From positions 130,349 to 194,348 of the forward strand of contig CADALO010000002.1 in NCBI GenBank assembly GCA_902788805.1: a stretch of DNA of 64,000 nt, in the 5' to 3' direction. Under the pieces are notes generated by a model. That model was not told the DNA's origin. It was given only the letters and a program-made list of their open reading frames with translations, and ran no database searches. The DNA comes from an uncultured Bacteroidota bacterium (GTDB taxonomy: Bacteria; Bacteroidota; Bacteroidia; Bacteroidales; P3). Shown here piece after piece: positions 22,712-30,275 of the stretch. The position numbers and the translations under genes were made by a program. Every line of letters begins with the position of its first letter. Positions within the stretch are counted from its first letter, which is position 1.

Positions 22712-23509
22712 ATGAAAAGAACAAGTACAATTATCGCTTTGGCAGCATTGGCAGGCTGTCTCGCAGTTGGTTGCTCGAAGTCGACCTACTTTCAAGTCTA
22801 TCAGACACAACCCGTGAACACGGAAAAGTGTGTTGCCAAGGATGGCAAGCTTGTCCACGAGTCGGGCGACTTCACGGTGCGTTACAACTTTTTTGCTGAG
22901 AACGGCGATGCCGGCTTCTGGTTCATCAACAACAGCGATTCGGTTGTGTTTCTGAACCTTGCCGAGTCGTTCTTTATCCTGAACGGTCACGCCAACGACT
23001 ATTATCAGGCTCGTGGATGGACCACCACCAAGTCGTCGACCATCACAATCTCGAAGCAGGAGCGCAAGAACAAGAAGAAATCAAGTTCTGAGAACACCGA
23101 GGGCAGCAGCACCAGCGAGATGAAGGCCAGCCAGGTAACGGAGCGTGCCATAGTGGCCATTCCGCCCCACAGCACCAAGTATATCTCTGAGTACCACATC
23201 GTCTCGAAGGAGCTGGAGATGTGCGGCGTGAAGGATACTCCGAAGAGAGGCAAACCGCTGGGCTTGTCGTTCACCGTGGAGAACTCGCCTCTGTTCTTCG
23301 GCAACTACATCACCTATACGGTAGGCAGCAAGGGCAAAAAGCAGCACATCGACGACCGCTTCTTTGCCAGCGAGATTATCAATGTGAACGGTGCCGCTAT
23401 GTATGAGACCGTGCGCCTCAAAGACGCCTGCGGCAAGGAGACCGGCGAGAAGGCTGAGAGAATCCGCTACTCGACTCCCGACCGCTTCTATATCACCTAC
23501 AAGAGATAA
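22712..23509 (+). CDS. Hypothetical lipoprotein
   Basis: A 265-residue lipoprotein of no recognised family. The N-terminus has a type II signal peptide with lipobox LAVGC and the modified cysteine at residue 21. The mature part contains an Ig-like beta domain (for example VRYNFFAENGDAGFWFINNS) interrupted near residues 105-140 by a lysine/serine/glutamate-rich, probably disordered insert (KNKKKSSSENTEGSSTSE). The last third is again beta-rich. Lipidation suggests anchoring in the outer membrane. A large hairpin (23532-23595) follows and separates it from the thiamine operon. Confidence 0.7.
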   Translation: MKRTSTIIALAALAGCLAVGCSKSTYFQVYQTQPVNTEKCVAKDGKLVHESGDFTVRYNFFAENGDAGFWFINNSDSVVFLNLAESFFILNGHANDYYQARGWTTTKSSTITISKQERKNKKKSSSENTEGSSTSEMKASQVTERAIVAIPPHSTKYISEYHIVSKELEMCGVKDTPKRGKPLGLSFTVENSPLFFGNYITYTVGSKGKKQHIDDRFFASEIINVNGAAMYETVRLKDACGKETGEKAERIRYSTPDRFYITYKR

Positions 23510-23531
23510 TTAGATTAGTGTAAATACAATG

Positions 23532-23595
23532 ATGGAGCTAATGGACAATATGAAACGGCAATAACACGATATTTCCTGTTGTCCATTAACTCCAT
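23532..23595. terminator. Large hairpin between lipoprotein and thiamine operon
   Basis: Arms of 17 nt (23532-23548, 23579-23595; core TAATGGACAA/TTGTCCATTA with one mismatch) enclose a 30-nt loop. It probably ends the lipoprotein transcript. Confidence 0.55.
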
Positions 23596-23661
23596 TTCGC
23601 TTTTATAAACAATAACAATTAAAACAGAAAACCTTTTTTAAAACAAAATAATAGTTTAATC

Positions 23662-23745
23662 CAAGGGGGTGCCCAACTAGGCCGAGCGGCCAATGGCTGA
23701 GAACATACCCCTCGAACCTGATCCGGATAATACCGGCGGAGGAAA
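23662..23745 (+). ncRNA. TPP riboswitch (THI box)
   Basis: The conserved TPP aptamer elements occur in order: GGGGGTGCCC, GGCTGAGAACATACCC, and CTCGAACCTGATCCGGATAA followed by TACCGGCGGAGGAAAA. A variable stem (GGCCGAGCGGCC) lies between the first two. The purine-rich 3' strand GGAGGAAAA lies just before the ATG at 23751, so thiamine pyrophosphate binding would block translation initiation of the TonB receptor. It controls a complete uptake and activation operon for thiamine. Confidence 0.95.
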
Positions 23746-23750
23746 AATTT

Positions 23751-25958
23751 ATGAAAAAACAACAGATTAGAATGGGTGCATTGAGCAAGATGCTCTGCAC
23801 CGCGGCAGTTATGCTTGCCGCATCCAATGTTTCTTATGGTCAAACGGACAAGCACGACACCGTAATCGTGCGACAATTGGAGACAGTCGTTGTCTCTGAC
23901 TCGCGTGTGGACAGCAAGGCTCCTCTCACAACTACGAATGTGGGCAAGAGCGAGTTGCAGGATGCTCGTGGCGATGTGTCGCTGCCTTTTATGCTTGAGA
24001 CGCAGCCTTCGGTGGTTGCAAGTGGAGAAAACGGCTCTGTGGGAGCCACGAAATTGACGATACGTGGTGTTGATGCCAGCCGTATCAATGTGAACATCAA
24101 CGGCATTACACTCAATGATGCCGAAAGTCAGGAGGTGTTTTGGTACAATATCCCCAATCTTGGCGGTATGGCTCAGAGCCTCCAGATTCAGCGTGGTGTC
24201 GGAGCCTCGACAGGAGGAAGTCCGGCTTTCGGCGCCGCCATCAATATGCAGACCCTCAATTCTTCAAGCGAGGCATACGGAATGGCCGATTTTGGCTTGG
24301 GTAGCTGGAATACACGCCAGTACAGCCTCAGCGGTGGCTCGGGTATTATGAAGAACGGCCTGTCGTTCGATTTTGCTTACTCGGGCCTGACAAGCGACGG
24401 CTTTCTGCGTGGCGGTCAGACCGACCAGCAGTCGTTATTCGGTTCTCTGGCCTGGTACGGTGAGCGTACCTTGGTAAAGGCTCTCGTTATCATTGGAAAG
24501 CAGACTTCGGGTATAACGTGGAACGGTGCCGTTGCAGAGGACCTCGATGCAGATCCCACATACAATGATGCCGGTGCTTTCAAGGACCAGTTTGGCAATG
24601 TGCTCTACTATCCCAACGAAACCGACAACTATTGGCAGCAGCACTATCAGCTGTATGTCTCTCACCTGTTTGGCGACGGATGGAGCATCAACGGTGCTCT
24701 CGATTTCACCCACGGTGACGGATATTACGAGCAGATGAAGAATAAGAAATACAAGAACTATGGGCTTACCGCTATCGAGGACGGCAGCAAGCACAACTTC
24801 GTCACTCGCAAGCAGTTGTATAACAATGCCTATACCGCCAACGTTAACCTGCGACGCAATGGTGAGCGTTCGACATTGTCGTTCGGAGAGAACTTCCTCT
24901 TCTATGATGGCGAGCACTTTGGTAATATCATATCGTTCCGTGACACTGCAGTACATATCGATACGCCATACGAGTGGTATCGCAACTATGGCGATAAGAT
25001 TGACAACACTGTTTATGCCAAAGGCACATACGATTTCACTTCCAACTTGAACGGATACGCCGACCTGCAGTTGAGAATGATTAATTATAAGGTTTACGGT
25101 TTTGCCGACGATTTGTTTGATATGGATTTTGAAGAGAACTACTTGTTCTTCAACCCCAAACTCGGCTTGAACTACCGAGTAAACGACAATCAACGACTAT
25201 ATTTTGTGGCTGGTATAAGCAACCGCGAGCCGCGCCGTGCCGACATCAAGGATGCCATCGGCAACAACGATACCATCAAGGCCGAGCATTTGCTTGACAT
25301 TGAATTGGGCTATCAGATTCAGAAGAAAGCCTGGAACTTTAGTATCAACGGCTACGCTATGCTATACAAGGATCAGTTGACCCCCTCGGGTGACTTCAGC
25401 AGCAGCGGATATGCCCTGATGGAGAATGTCGACAAGAGCTACCGCATTGGCGTTGAGCTGGTAGGTGGTGTCAAAGCTACCGATTGGATGCGATTCGATG
25501 CCAACCTGACGCTCAGTAACAACAAGGTTATCGACAACACTTTTACTGATTTCAACGATGGAGATACAGTTTTGCAGGTTTACACCCAAACCACCGACCT
25601 GGCTCTGTCACCTAATGTCATAGGTTCTGCCATCGCCACCTTTACTCCCGTCAAGGACTTGAATATTCAGTTGATTGGCAAATATGTGGGCAAGCAGTTT
25701 GCAGACAATACCAGTCGCGAGTCGCACCAGATTGACCCCTATTTCTTGCTTAACTTCAAGGCTTCGTATACGTGGCATTTGAAGGGCTCCAGCGAGATTG
25801 AGTGCCAGTTGCTTGTCAATAATATTTTGGACAAGAACTACCGTTTAAGCGCAGGTGTGTGGGATGACTATGACGACGGTTATGGCTACTATCATCTGCA
25901 GGGATATCTCCAGCAGCCGGGCCGTAACTTTATGGCACGCCTTATCTACAGATTCTAA
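23751..25958 (+). CDS. TonB-dependent outer-membrane receptor, predicted thiamine
   Basis: A 735-residue TonB-dependent receptor. A signal peptide (to about residue 30, ending VSYGQ) is followed by a TonB-box-like segment, a plug domain (about 50-160, with TKLTIRGVDASRINVNINGITLNDAESQ and the RGVGASTGGSPAFGAAINMQT block) and a 22-strand-type barrel ending MARLIYRF, with the terminal Phe typical of such proteins. There is no N-terminal carboxypeptidase-like extension, so it is not of the SusC type. The TPP riboswitch immediately upstream and the transporter and kinase genes downstream show that the likely substrate is thiamine or its phosphates, moved across the outer membrane using TonB energy. 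Confidence 0.92.
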   Translation: MKKQQIRMGALSKMLCTAAVMLAASNVSYGQTDKHDTVIVRQLETVVVSDSRVDSKAPLTTTNVGKSELQDARGDVSLPFMLETQPSVVASGENGSVGATKLTIRGVDASRINVNINGITLNDAESQEVFWYNIPNLGGMAQSLQIQRGVGASTGGSPAFGAAINMQTLNSSSEAYGMADFGLGSWNTRQYSLSGGSGIMKNGLSFDFAYSGLTSDGFLRGGQTDQQSLFGSLAWYGERTLVKALVIIGKQTSGITWNGAVAEDLDADPTYNDAGAFKDQFGNVLYYPNETDNYWQQHYQLYVSHLFGDGWSINGALDFTHGDGYYEQMKNKKYKNYGLTAIEDGSKHNFVTRKQLYNNAYTANVNLRRNGERSTLSFGENFLFYDGEHFGNIISFRDTAVHIDTPYEWYRNYGDKIDNTVYAKGTYDFTSNLNGYADLQLRMINYKVYGFADDLFDMDFEENYLFFNPKLGLNYRVNDNQRLYFVAGISNREPRRADIKDAIGNNDTIKAEHLLDIELGYQIQKKAWNFSINGYAMLYKDQLTPSGDFSSSGYALMENVDKSYRIGVELVGGVKATDWMRFDANLTLSNNKVIDNTFTDFNDGDTVLQVYTQTTDLALSPNVIGSAIATFTPVKDLNIQLIGKYVGKQFADNTSRESHQIDPYFLLNFKASYTWHLKGSSEIECQLLVNNILDKNYRLSAGVWDDYDDGYGYYHLQGYLQQPGRNFMARLIYRF

Positions 25959-26555
25959 ATGATAGAAATATTAGGGCTACAGATATCAATCATCGACTTT
26001 GTCGGTGCCGTCATCGGCCTGTTCTATATCATAAGCGAATATAGGGCAGGCCGGTGGTTCTGGCCCCTGTGCCTGCTGATGTCGGCGTTCTATATCGCCA
26101 TTGATTTCAGCTCGGGCTACTATGCCAACGGGTGCATCTGCATCTACAATTTCGTTATGGCCATATACGGCATCCTTGTTTGGCGCGGCGTTGTGCAGAG
26201 CAAAGAGAAGAAAGAACGTCCTTTCGGCTCCTGTCCTAACCGTCACTGGCGTTGGATTATGAGTGTGGCCTTGCTGTTGTCGGCCTTGCTATGGTGGCTG
26301 CTCGATGTGCTGGGCGAGAGCGACTATCCTGCCCTCGACGGCATTTCGTCGGCGGTGACAATTGTAGGAATGTGGATGCTGGCGCAGAAGTGGTGGCAGC
26401 AATGGTTCTGCTGGATGATAGTGGAGCCGCTGATGGTGGCCCTTTTCTGGATGGGCGGCAACTACGCATCGGCTGTGCTTTATGTGATATATGAGGTGTT
26501 CTGCATACTCGGAGCCATATCGTGGCGCAGACAGTATTTAAAAAGCAAGCAATGA
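25959..26555 (+). CDS. pnuT: PnuT-type thiamine transporter (PnuC family)
   Basis: A 198-residue inner-membrane protein of the PnuC vitamin-transporter family, with about seven hydrophobic helices (IIDFVGAVIGLFYIISEY, then FWPLCLLMSAFYIAIDF and a C-terminal VLYVIYEVFCILGAISW). The WPLC and tryptophan-rich helix segments are characteristic of the family. PnuC proteins facilitate uptake of an uncharged vitamin that is then trapped by phosphorylation. Its start codon directly follows the receptor stop and its stop overlaps the kinase start (ATGA), so thiamine is the expected substrate. The gene name rests on this context. Confidence 0.9.
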   Translation: MIEILGLQISIIDFVGAVIGLFYIISEYRAGRWFWPLCLLMSAFYIAIDFSSGYYANGCICIYNFVMAIYGILVWRGVVQSKEKKERPFGSCPNRHWRWIMSVALLLSALLWWLLDVLGESDYPALDGISSAVTIVGMWMLAQKWWQQWFCWMIVEPLMVALFWMGGNYASAVLYVIYEVFCILGAISWRRQYLKSKQ

Positions 26556-27223
26556 AGAGAACAATTATACTGGCCAACGGCCAGTTTCCGCGTCGCAAGG
26601 AGGCCCTTCAGGGCCTGTTACAGGCAGAAACGCTTATCTGCTGCGACGGCGCGTACAACAAGCTGGTTGAGAGCCAGCTCTTTTCGCGGGCAACGCAGTT
26701 GCCACAGGTGGCGGTTATCGGTGACGGCGACTCGCTAAACCACATCGAGCCACCATTCCCGACCGAGTTCATCAGCCGCTTTACCGACCAAGAAACCAAC
26801 GATTTGACCAAAGCTGTCAAGTATGCCCTGTCGCTTGGCGTGGAGCGACTTATCATTTTGGGTGCCACGGGATTGAGAGAAGACCACACCTTGGGCAATA
26901 TAAGCCTGCTTGCCTGCTATTCGCAGATGCTTACAGCGTCGGGAAAGCCATTGATTGTCAGGATGTATACTGACTATGGTTTCTTCACGCCTGTCTCTGA
27001 AACGGTAACGTTGCCCAGCTTCGCCCGGCAGCAGGTGTCGCTCTTCTCATTAGATGAAGGGCTGAAAGTCAGCACCGAAGGCCTGAAATACCCAATTAAT
27101 GGTCGCCAGTTGCACCTCTGGTGGGAGGCCACGCTCAACGAGGCCTTGGGCGACAACTTCACCATCACCCTTGACGGCAAGGGCACGCTACTTGTCTATC
27201 AGACGCACCTGCCAAAAGACTGA
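26552..27223 (+). CDS. Thiamine pyrophosphokinase
   Basis: This enzyme transfers pyrophosphate from ATP to thiamine, giving TPP directly and trapping the vitamin in the cell. The 223-residue protein starts at the ATG overlapping the pnuT stop; a longer GTG frame at 26522 is unlikely. Family features are CCDGAYNKL (about 33), VIGDGDSL (about 60), the acidic DQETNDLTKAVKYAL (about 84-98) and ILGATGLREDHTLGNI (about 107-122), which hold the magnesium and ATP ligands. A beta-rich C-terminal domain binds thiamine. It is the last gene of the riboswitch operon. TPP made here would close the feedback loop on the riboswitch. Confidence 0.93.
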   Translation: MKRTIILANGQFPRRKEALQGLLQAETLICCDGAYNKLVESQLFSRATQLPQVAVIGDGDSLNHIEPPFPTEFISRFTDQETNDLTKAVKYALSLGVERLIILGATGLREDHTLGNISLLACYSQMLTASGKPLIVRMYTDYGFFTPVSETVTLPSFARQQVSLFSLDEGLKVSTEGLKYPINGRQLHLWWEATLNEALGDNFTITLDGKGTLLVYQTHLPKD

Positions 27224-27640
27224 CAGAGGTTTGATGTGAGAGGTATGAGGTATGATGTTTGATGTGTGAGGATGAATGGTTGAAAAGGTTAAAAGGGTTG
27301 GAAGATGTATGAGGTATGATGTTTGAAGTGAGAGGGTGGAGGGTTGAAAAAGGCGGAAAGGTGTTTCACAACCTCGAGAGGTTGAATCTCAATAAACCCA
27401 CACTAAGCCGCAGGGACGTGACCGAAGGGGAGCGGACGCAGGCGCAGTGTGGGGATAAGAGTACGGCACAGCATCAGCGTGTCGGAGACACGCAACCACA
27501 AAACAGTCAGTAAGGTAGCGTCTCTCCGAGACGCTCTCATCGCGGTGGTTCACAGTTTACCACACTGCGCTCCGTTGTCGCTTAGTGTGGTATTATTGAG
27601 ATAATGCCTCTCCGAGGCATCTGCCACCTATCCGCACCAA
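27224..27640. repeat. Hairpin-rich intergenic repeat element
   Basis: The stretch holds direct repeats of GAGGTATGATGTTTGA (27245-27262, 27309-27326) and four tight hairpins with CTC...GAG inner arms: 27369-27384, 27477-27493, 27518-27534 and 27604-27620. An outer inverted repeat CTCAATAAACC...GCTTAGTGTGG-type pairs 27388-27408 with 27580-27600, and CCACACT/AGTGTGG stems occur in each half. No gene is supported. It resembles an extragenic palindromic (REP-like) cluster. Confidence 0.75.
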
Positions 27641-27865
27641 AATAATTTTCGGATAATTAATGGTAATTCGTGTTCAAAAAAGTTTGAAGGGTTAAAAAGG
27701 TTGAAAGGGTTTTAAAGGTTTCAGCGAGATTCATCGAGCTATTCGTGTCATTCGTGTTAAGAAAGGTTGAAGGGTTAGAGGGTTTTAAGGTTTTAGGGAT
27801 GAAATGTTTTAGAGATTTCCTGCGAGATCTATCGAGCCAAAAGACTTTTCGTGTTAAAAGCTCTT
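27641..27865. repeat. Dispersed ACACGAAT-type repeat, inverted copy A
   Basis: On the minus strand this stretch contains GAACACGAAT, CCATTAATTATCCG, ACACGAATGACACGAATAGC and TCGATGAATCTCGC, the same words as the tandem copies at 29898-30118, here with GGGTTGAAAGG-type low-complexity tracts between them. It lies beyond the 3' end of the gamma-carbonic anhydrase gene. Confidence 0.75.
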
Positions 27866-27871
27866 TAACCG

Positions 27872-28378
27872 TTAACCCTCATTCATATACTCTTTTGCAT
27901 ACTCAACATAGTGGGCGGCGTTGTCTGTCTGGCCGGGACGGGTGGGCTTAATAAACTTGGCTGGTACACCGCCCCATATCTCGTGGGCAGGTATCTTGGT
28001 ACCCTGCAGCACCAAGGCACCGGCGGCGACGATGGCACCCTCCCCTACCTCGCAGTCGTCGAGCAAGGTGGCACCCATTCCGATGAGGGCACCGTCGCGG
28101 ATAGTGCAGGCGTGCACGGTGACGTTATGTCCGATTGTTACGTCGTTGCCGATATGCGTGGGCCCGATGTCGTGGGTCACGTGGATGCAGCTACCGTCTT
28201 GCACATTGGTGCGGTCGCCGATGGTGATGGGCGCCACATCGCCGCGCACCACAGCGTTGAACCACACCGAACACTGGTCGCCCAGCGTCACATCGCCCAC
28301 CAGCGTGGCATTCTCGCTGAAATAGCATTCCCTGCCCCACCGCGGCGAACGTCCTTTGTATGATTTGATTAGAGCCAT
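27872..28378 (-). CDS. Gamma-carbonic-anhydrase-like hexapeptide protein
   Basis: A 168-residue left-handed beta-helix protein of the YrdA/PaaY/CaiE family. Hexapeptide repeats run from about residue 20 to 135 (for example ATLVGDVTLGDQCSVWFNAV, then CTIRDGALIGMGATLLDD). The zinc-ligand histidines are visible in HVTHDIGPTHIGNDVTIGHN (residues ~73-92). Family members act as carbonic anhydrases or acetyltransferase-like enzymes; the exact substrate cannot be told. I take the ATG at 28378 (MALIKSYKGRSPRWG), because a -7 box lies at 28402-28409 and the longer frame upstream would overlap it. It is divergent from purD and is bracketed with it by inverted repeats. Confidence 0.88.
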   Translation of the reverse strand: MALIKSYKGRSPRWGRECYFSENATLVGDVTLGDQCSVWFNAVVRGDVAPITIGDRTNVQDGSCIHVTHDIGPTHIGNDVTIGHNVTVHACTIRDGALIGMGATLLDDCEVGEGAIVAAGALVLQGTKIPAHEIWGGVPAKFIKPTRPGQTDNAAHYVEYAKEYMNEG

Positions 28379-28401
28379 ATTCCCTTTATCTTCTTTTTTT
28401 G

Positions 28402-28409
28402 CAAAGATA
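28402..28409 (-). promoter_or_regulatory. -7 box for the gamma-carbonic anhydrase gene
   Basis: TATCTTTG on the minus strand, followed by CAAAAA, 23 nt before the ATG at 28378. Confidence 0.7.
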
Positions 28410-28568
28410 CACAAATAATCCGACACAGCACTCACCGCAACAAGGAATGCCGTTATATCCATAACGCAACTCCTTGGTTGAATCTATAATACCCTTTATT
28501 TCTCGCATCACACAATAAAGGAAAGCTTTGTTCGTTTTTAAGATAATTTATAGAAAAAATACTGCATT

Positions 28569-29879
28569 ATGAATATTCTCCTTCTTGGCTCGGGTGGACG
28601 TGAACACGCGATAGCCGCCAGCATAGCAAAAAGCACTCAATGTGACAAACTTTATATTGCCCCGGGCAATGCGGGTACTACCTCCTGCGGCACCAATGTC
28701 GACATTAAGGTAGACGACTTTAAAGGCATTGGCAAGTTTGTGCTTGACAATGACATCAAGATGGTGGTGGTAGGCCCCGAAGCTCCGCTGGTTGGCGGCA
28801 TAGCCGACTATTTTGCCGACGACGAGCATCTGAAGTCGGTAGCCGTGATTGGCCCTATGGCAGAAGGAGCGCAGCTGGAGGGCAGCAAGGACTTTGCCAA
28901 ACAGTTTATGCAACGGCACGAGATTCCCACGGCCGCCTACAAGACTTTCACCAAAGAGACCCTGAAAGAGGGACAGAAGTTTCTCTCGACGCTGAAGCCT
29001 CCCTACGTGCTCAAGGCCGATGGCCTGGCTGCCGGCAAGGGTGTGCTGATTATCGACAACCTAAAAGAAGCTAAAGAGGCTCTGAAAGAGATGCTTGCCG
29101 ATGCCAAATTCGGCGATGCCAGCAGCCGTGTGGTGATTGAGCAATACTTGAGCGGCATCGAGCTGTCGGTCTTTGTGCTGACTGATGGCAAGCACTACAA
29201 GATACTGCCTTCGGCCAAAGACTACAAGCGTATCGGCGAAGGCGACACCGGTCTTAATACCGGCGGAATGGGCTCGGTAAGCCCTGTTGGATTTGCCGAC
29301 AAGGAGTTTATGCAGAAAGTTGAACGCGAAATAGTTATGCCTACCGTTAAAGGTTTGCAGAAAGAGGGTATCAACTACAAAGGCTTCATATTTATAGGCC
29401 TGATGGCCGTGCGTGGCGACGACGGAAAACTCAACCCGTATGTTATTGAATATAACGTGCGTATGGGCGACCCTGAGACCGAATCGGTCTTCCCGCGCAT
29501 CAAGAGTGACGTGGTGGAACTGTTCCAAGCCACTTGGGACGGCACTCTAAACCAATGCACCCTCGACATCGACGAACGCGTTGCCGCCTGCGTGATGCTT
29601 ACCGCCGAAGGCTATCCGGAGAGCTATCGTAAAGGCGACGTTATCAGCGGCCTCGACGAGGTGAAGGAGTCGCTGGTGTTCCACGCCGGCACCAAGCTCA
29701 ACAAAGTCAACGACCTGACAACCAATGGCGGACGTGTGCTGTGCGTAACGACATTGTCTGATTCTCTCCCCTCGGCGTTGCTCAAGAGCCTGCAGGCAGC
29801 CGAGACAATCAAATGGAAAGGCCGCTACTATCGTCACGACATCGGCCAGGACCTGCTGAAAATGAGCGTCGAGCAGTAA
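28569..29879 (+). CDS. purD: Phosphoribosylamine-glycine ligase (GAR synthetase)
   Basis: PurD joins glycine to 5-phosphoribosylamine with ATP in the second step of purine synthesis. The 436-residue protein has the expected length and order: LLLGSGGREHAIA at the start, GPEAPLVGGIADYF near 74, and an ATP-grasp domain with VLKADGLAAGKGVLI (about 145), GEGDTGLNTGGMGSVSP (about 220) and EYNVRMGDPETE (about 295). The C-terminal domain is complete. The ATG at 28569 follows an AT-rich leader. It is a single-gene unit, flanked downstream by a tandem repeat and a bidirectional hairpin. Confidence 0.97.
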   Translation: MNILLLGSGGREHAIAASIAKSTQCDKLYIAPGNAGTTSCGTNVDIKVDDFKGIGKFVLDNDIKMVVVGPEAPLVGGIADYFADDEHLKSVAVIGPMAEGAQLEGSKDFAKQFMQRHEIPTAAYKTFTKETLKEGQKFLSTLKPPYVLKADGLAAGKGVLIIDNLKEAKEALKEMLADAKFGDASSRVVIEQYLSGIELSVFVLTDGKHYKILPSAKDYKRIGEGDTGLNTGGMGSVSPVGFADKEFMQKVEREIVMPTVKGLQKEGINYKGFIFIGLMAVRGDDGKLNPYVIEYNVRMGDPETESVFPRIKSDVVELFQATWDGTLNQCTLDIDERVAACVMLTAEGYPESYRKGDVISGLDEVKESLVFHAGTKLNKVNDLTTNGGRVLCVTTLSDSLPSALLKSLQAAETIKWKGRYYRHDIGQDLLKMSVEQ

Positions 29880-29897
29880 AGAAAACACGGATTAATT

Positions 29898-30118
29898 TTG
29901 AACACGAATTGCCATTAATTATCCGGAAATTATTTATTGAACACGGATGTTTTTCTTTGAACACGAATTGCACGAATGACACGAATAGCTCGATGAATCT
30001 CGCAGGGATTTATTGAACACGAATTGCCATTAATTATCCGGAAATTATTTATTGAACACGGATGTTTTTCTTTGAACACGAATGACACGAATAACACGAA
30101 TAGCTCGATGAATCTCGC
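29898..30118. repeat. Tandem ~106-bp repeat, two copies (inverted relative to 27641-27865)
   Basis: Copy 1 spans about 29898-30003 and copy 2 about 30012-30118. Each runs TTGAACACGAATTGCC, ATTAATTATCCGGAAATTA, GAACACGGATGTTTTTC, ACACGAAT units, then AGCTCGATGAATCTCGC. They differ mainly in the number of ACACGAAT units. There is no coding potential. Confidence 0.85.
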
Positions 30119-30184
30119 GCGAATGGCACGAATTCATTGAATGCGGAGGGAGAGTAGTTGGGTGGCGATTGGGTGTGTAAAGAA

Positions 30185-30216
30185 ATAGGAGGAAAACGGC
30201 TTGGTTTTCCTCCTAT
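30185..30216. terminator. Bidirectional hairpin between purD and the giant T9SS gene
   Basis: Thirteen-base arms ATAGGAGGAAAAC and GTTTTCCTCCTAT with a 6-nt loop lie between two convergent genes. The A-rich and T-rich arm ends could support termination in either direction. Confidence 0.65.
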
Positions 30217-30275
30217 CCGGATAGAGTCTCAAAAGTAATAGGATTTGCTTTTGGTTGTATGAGTTTGTTTTCGTT

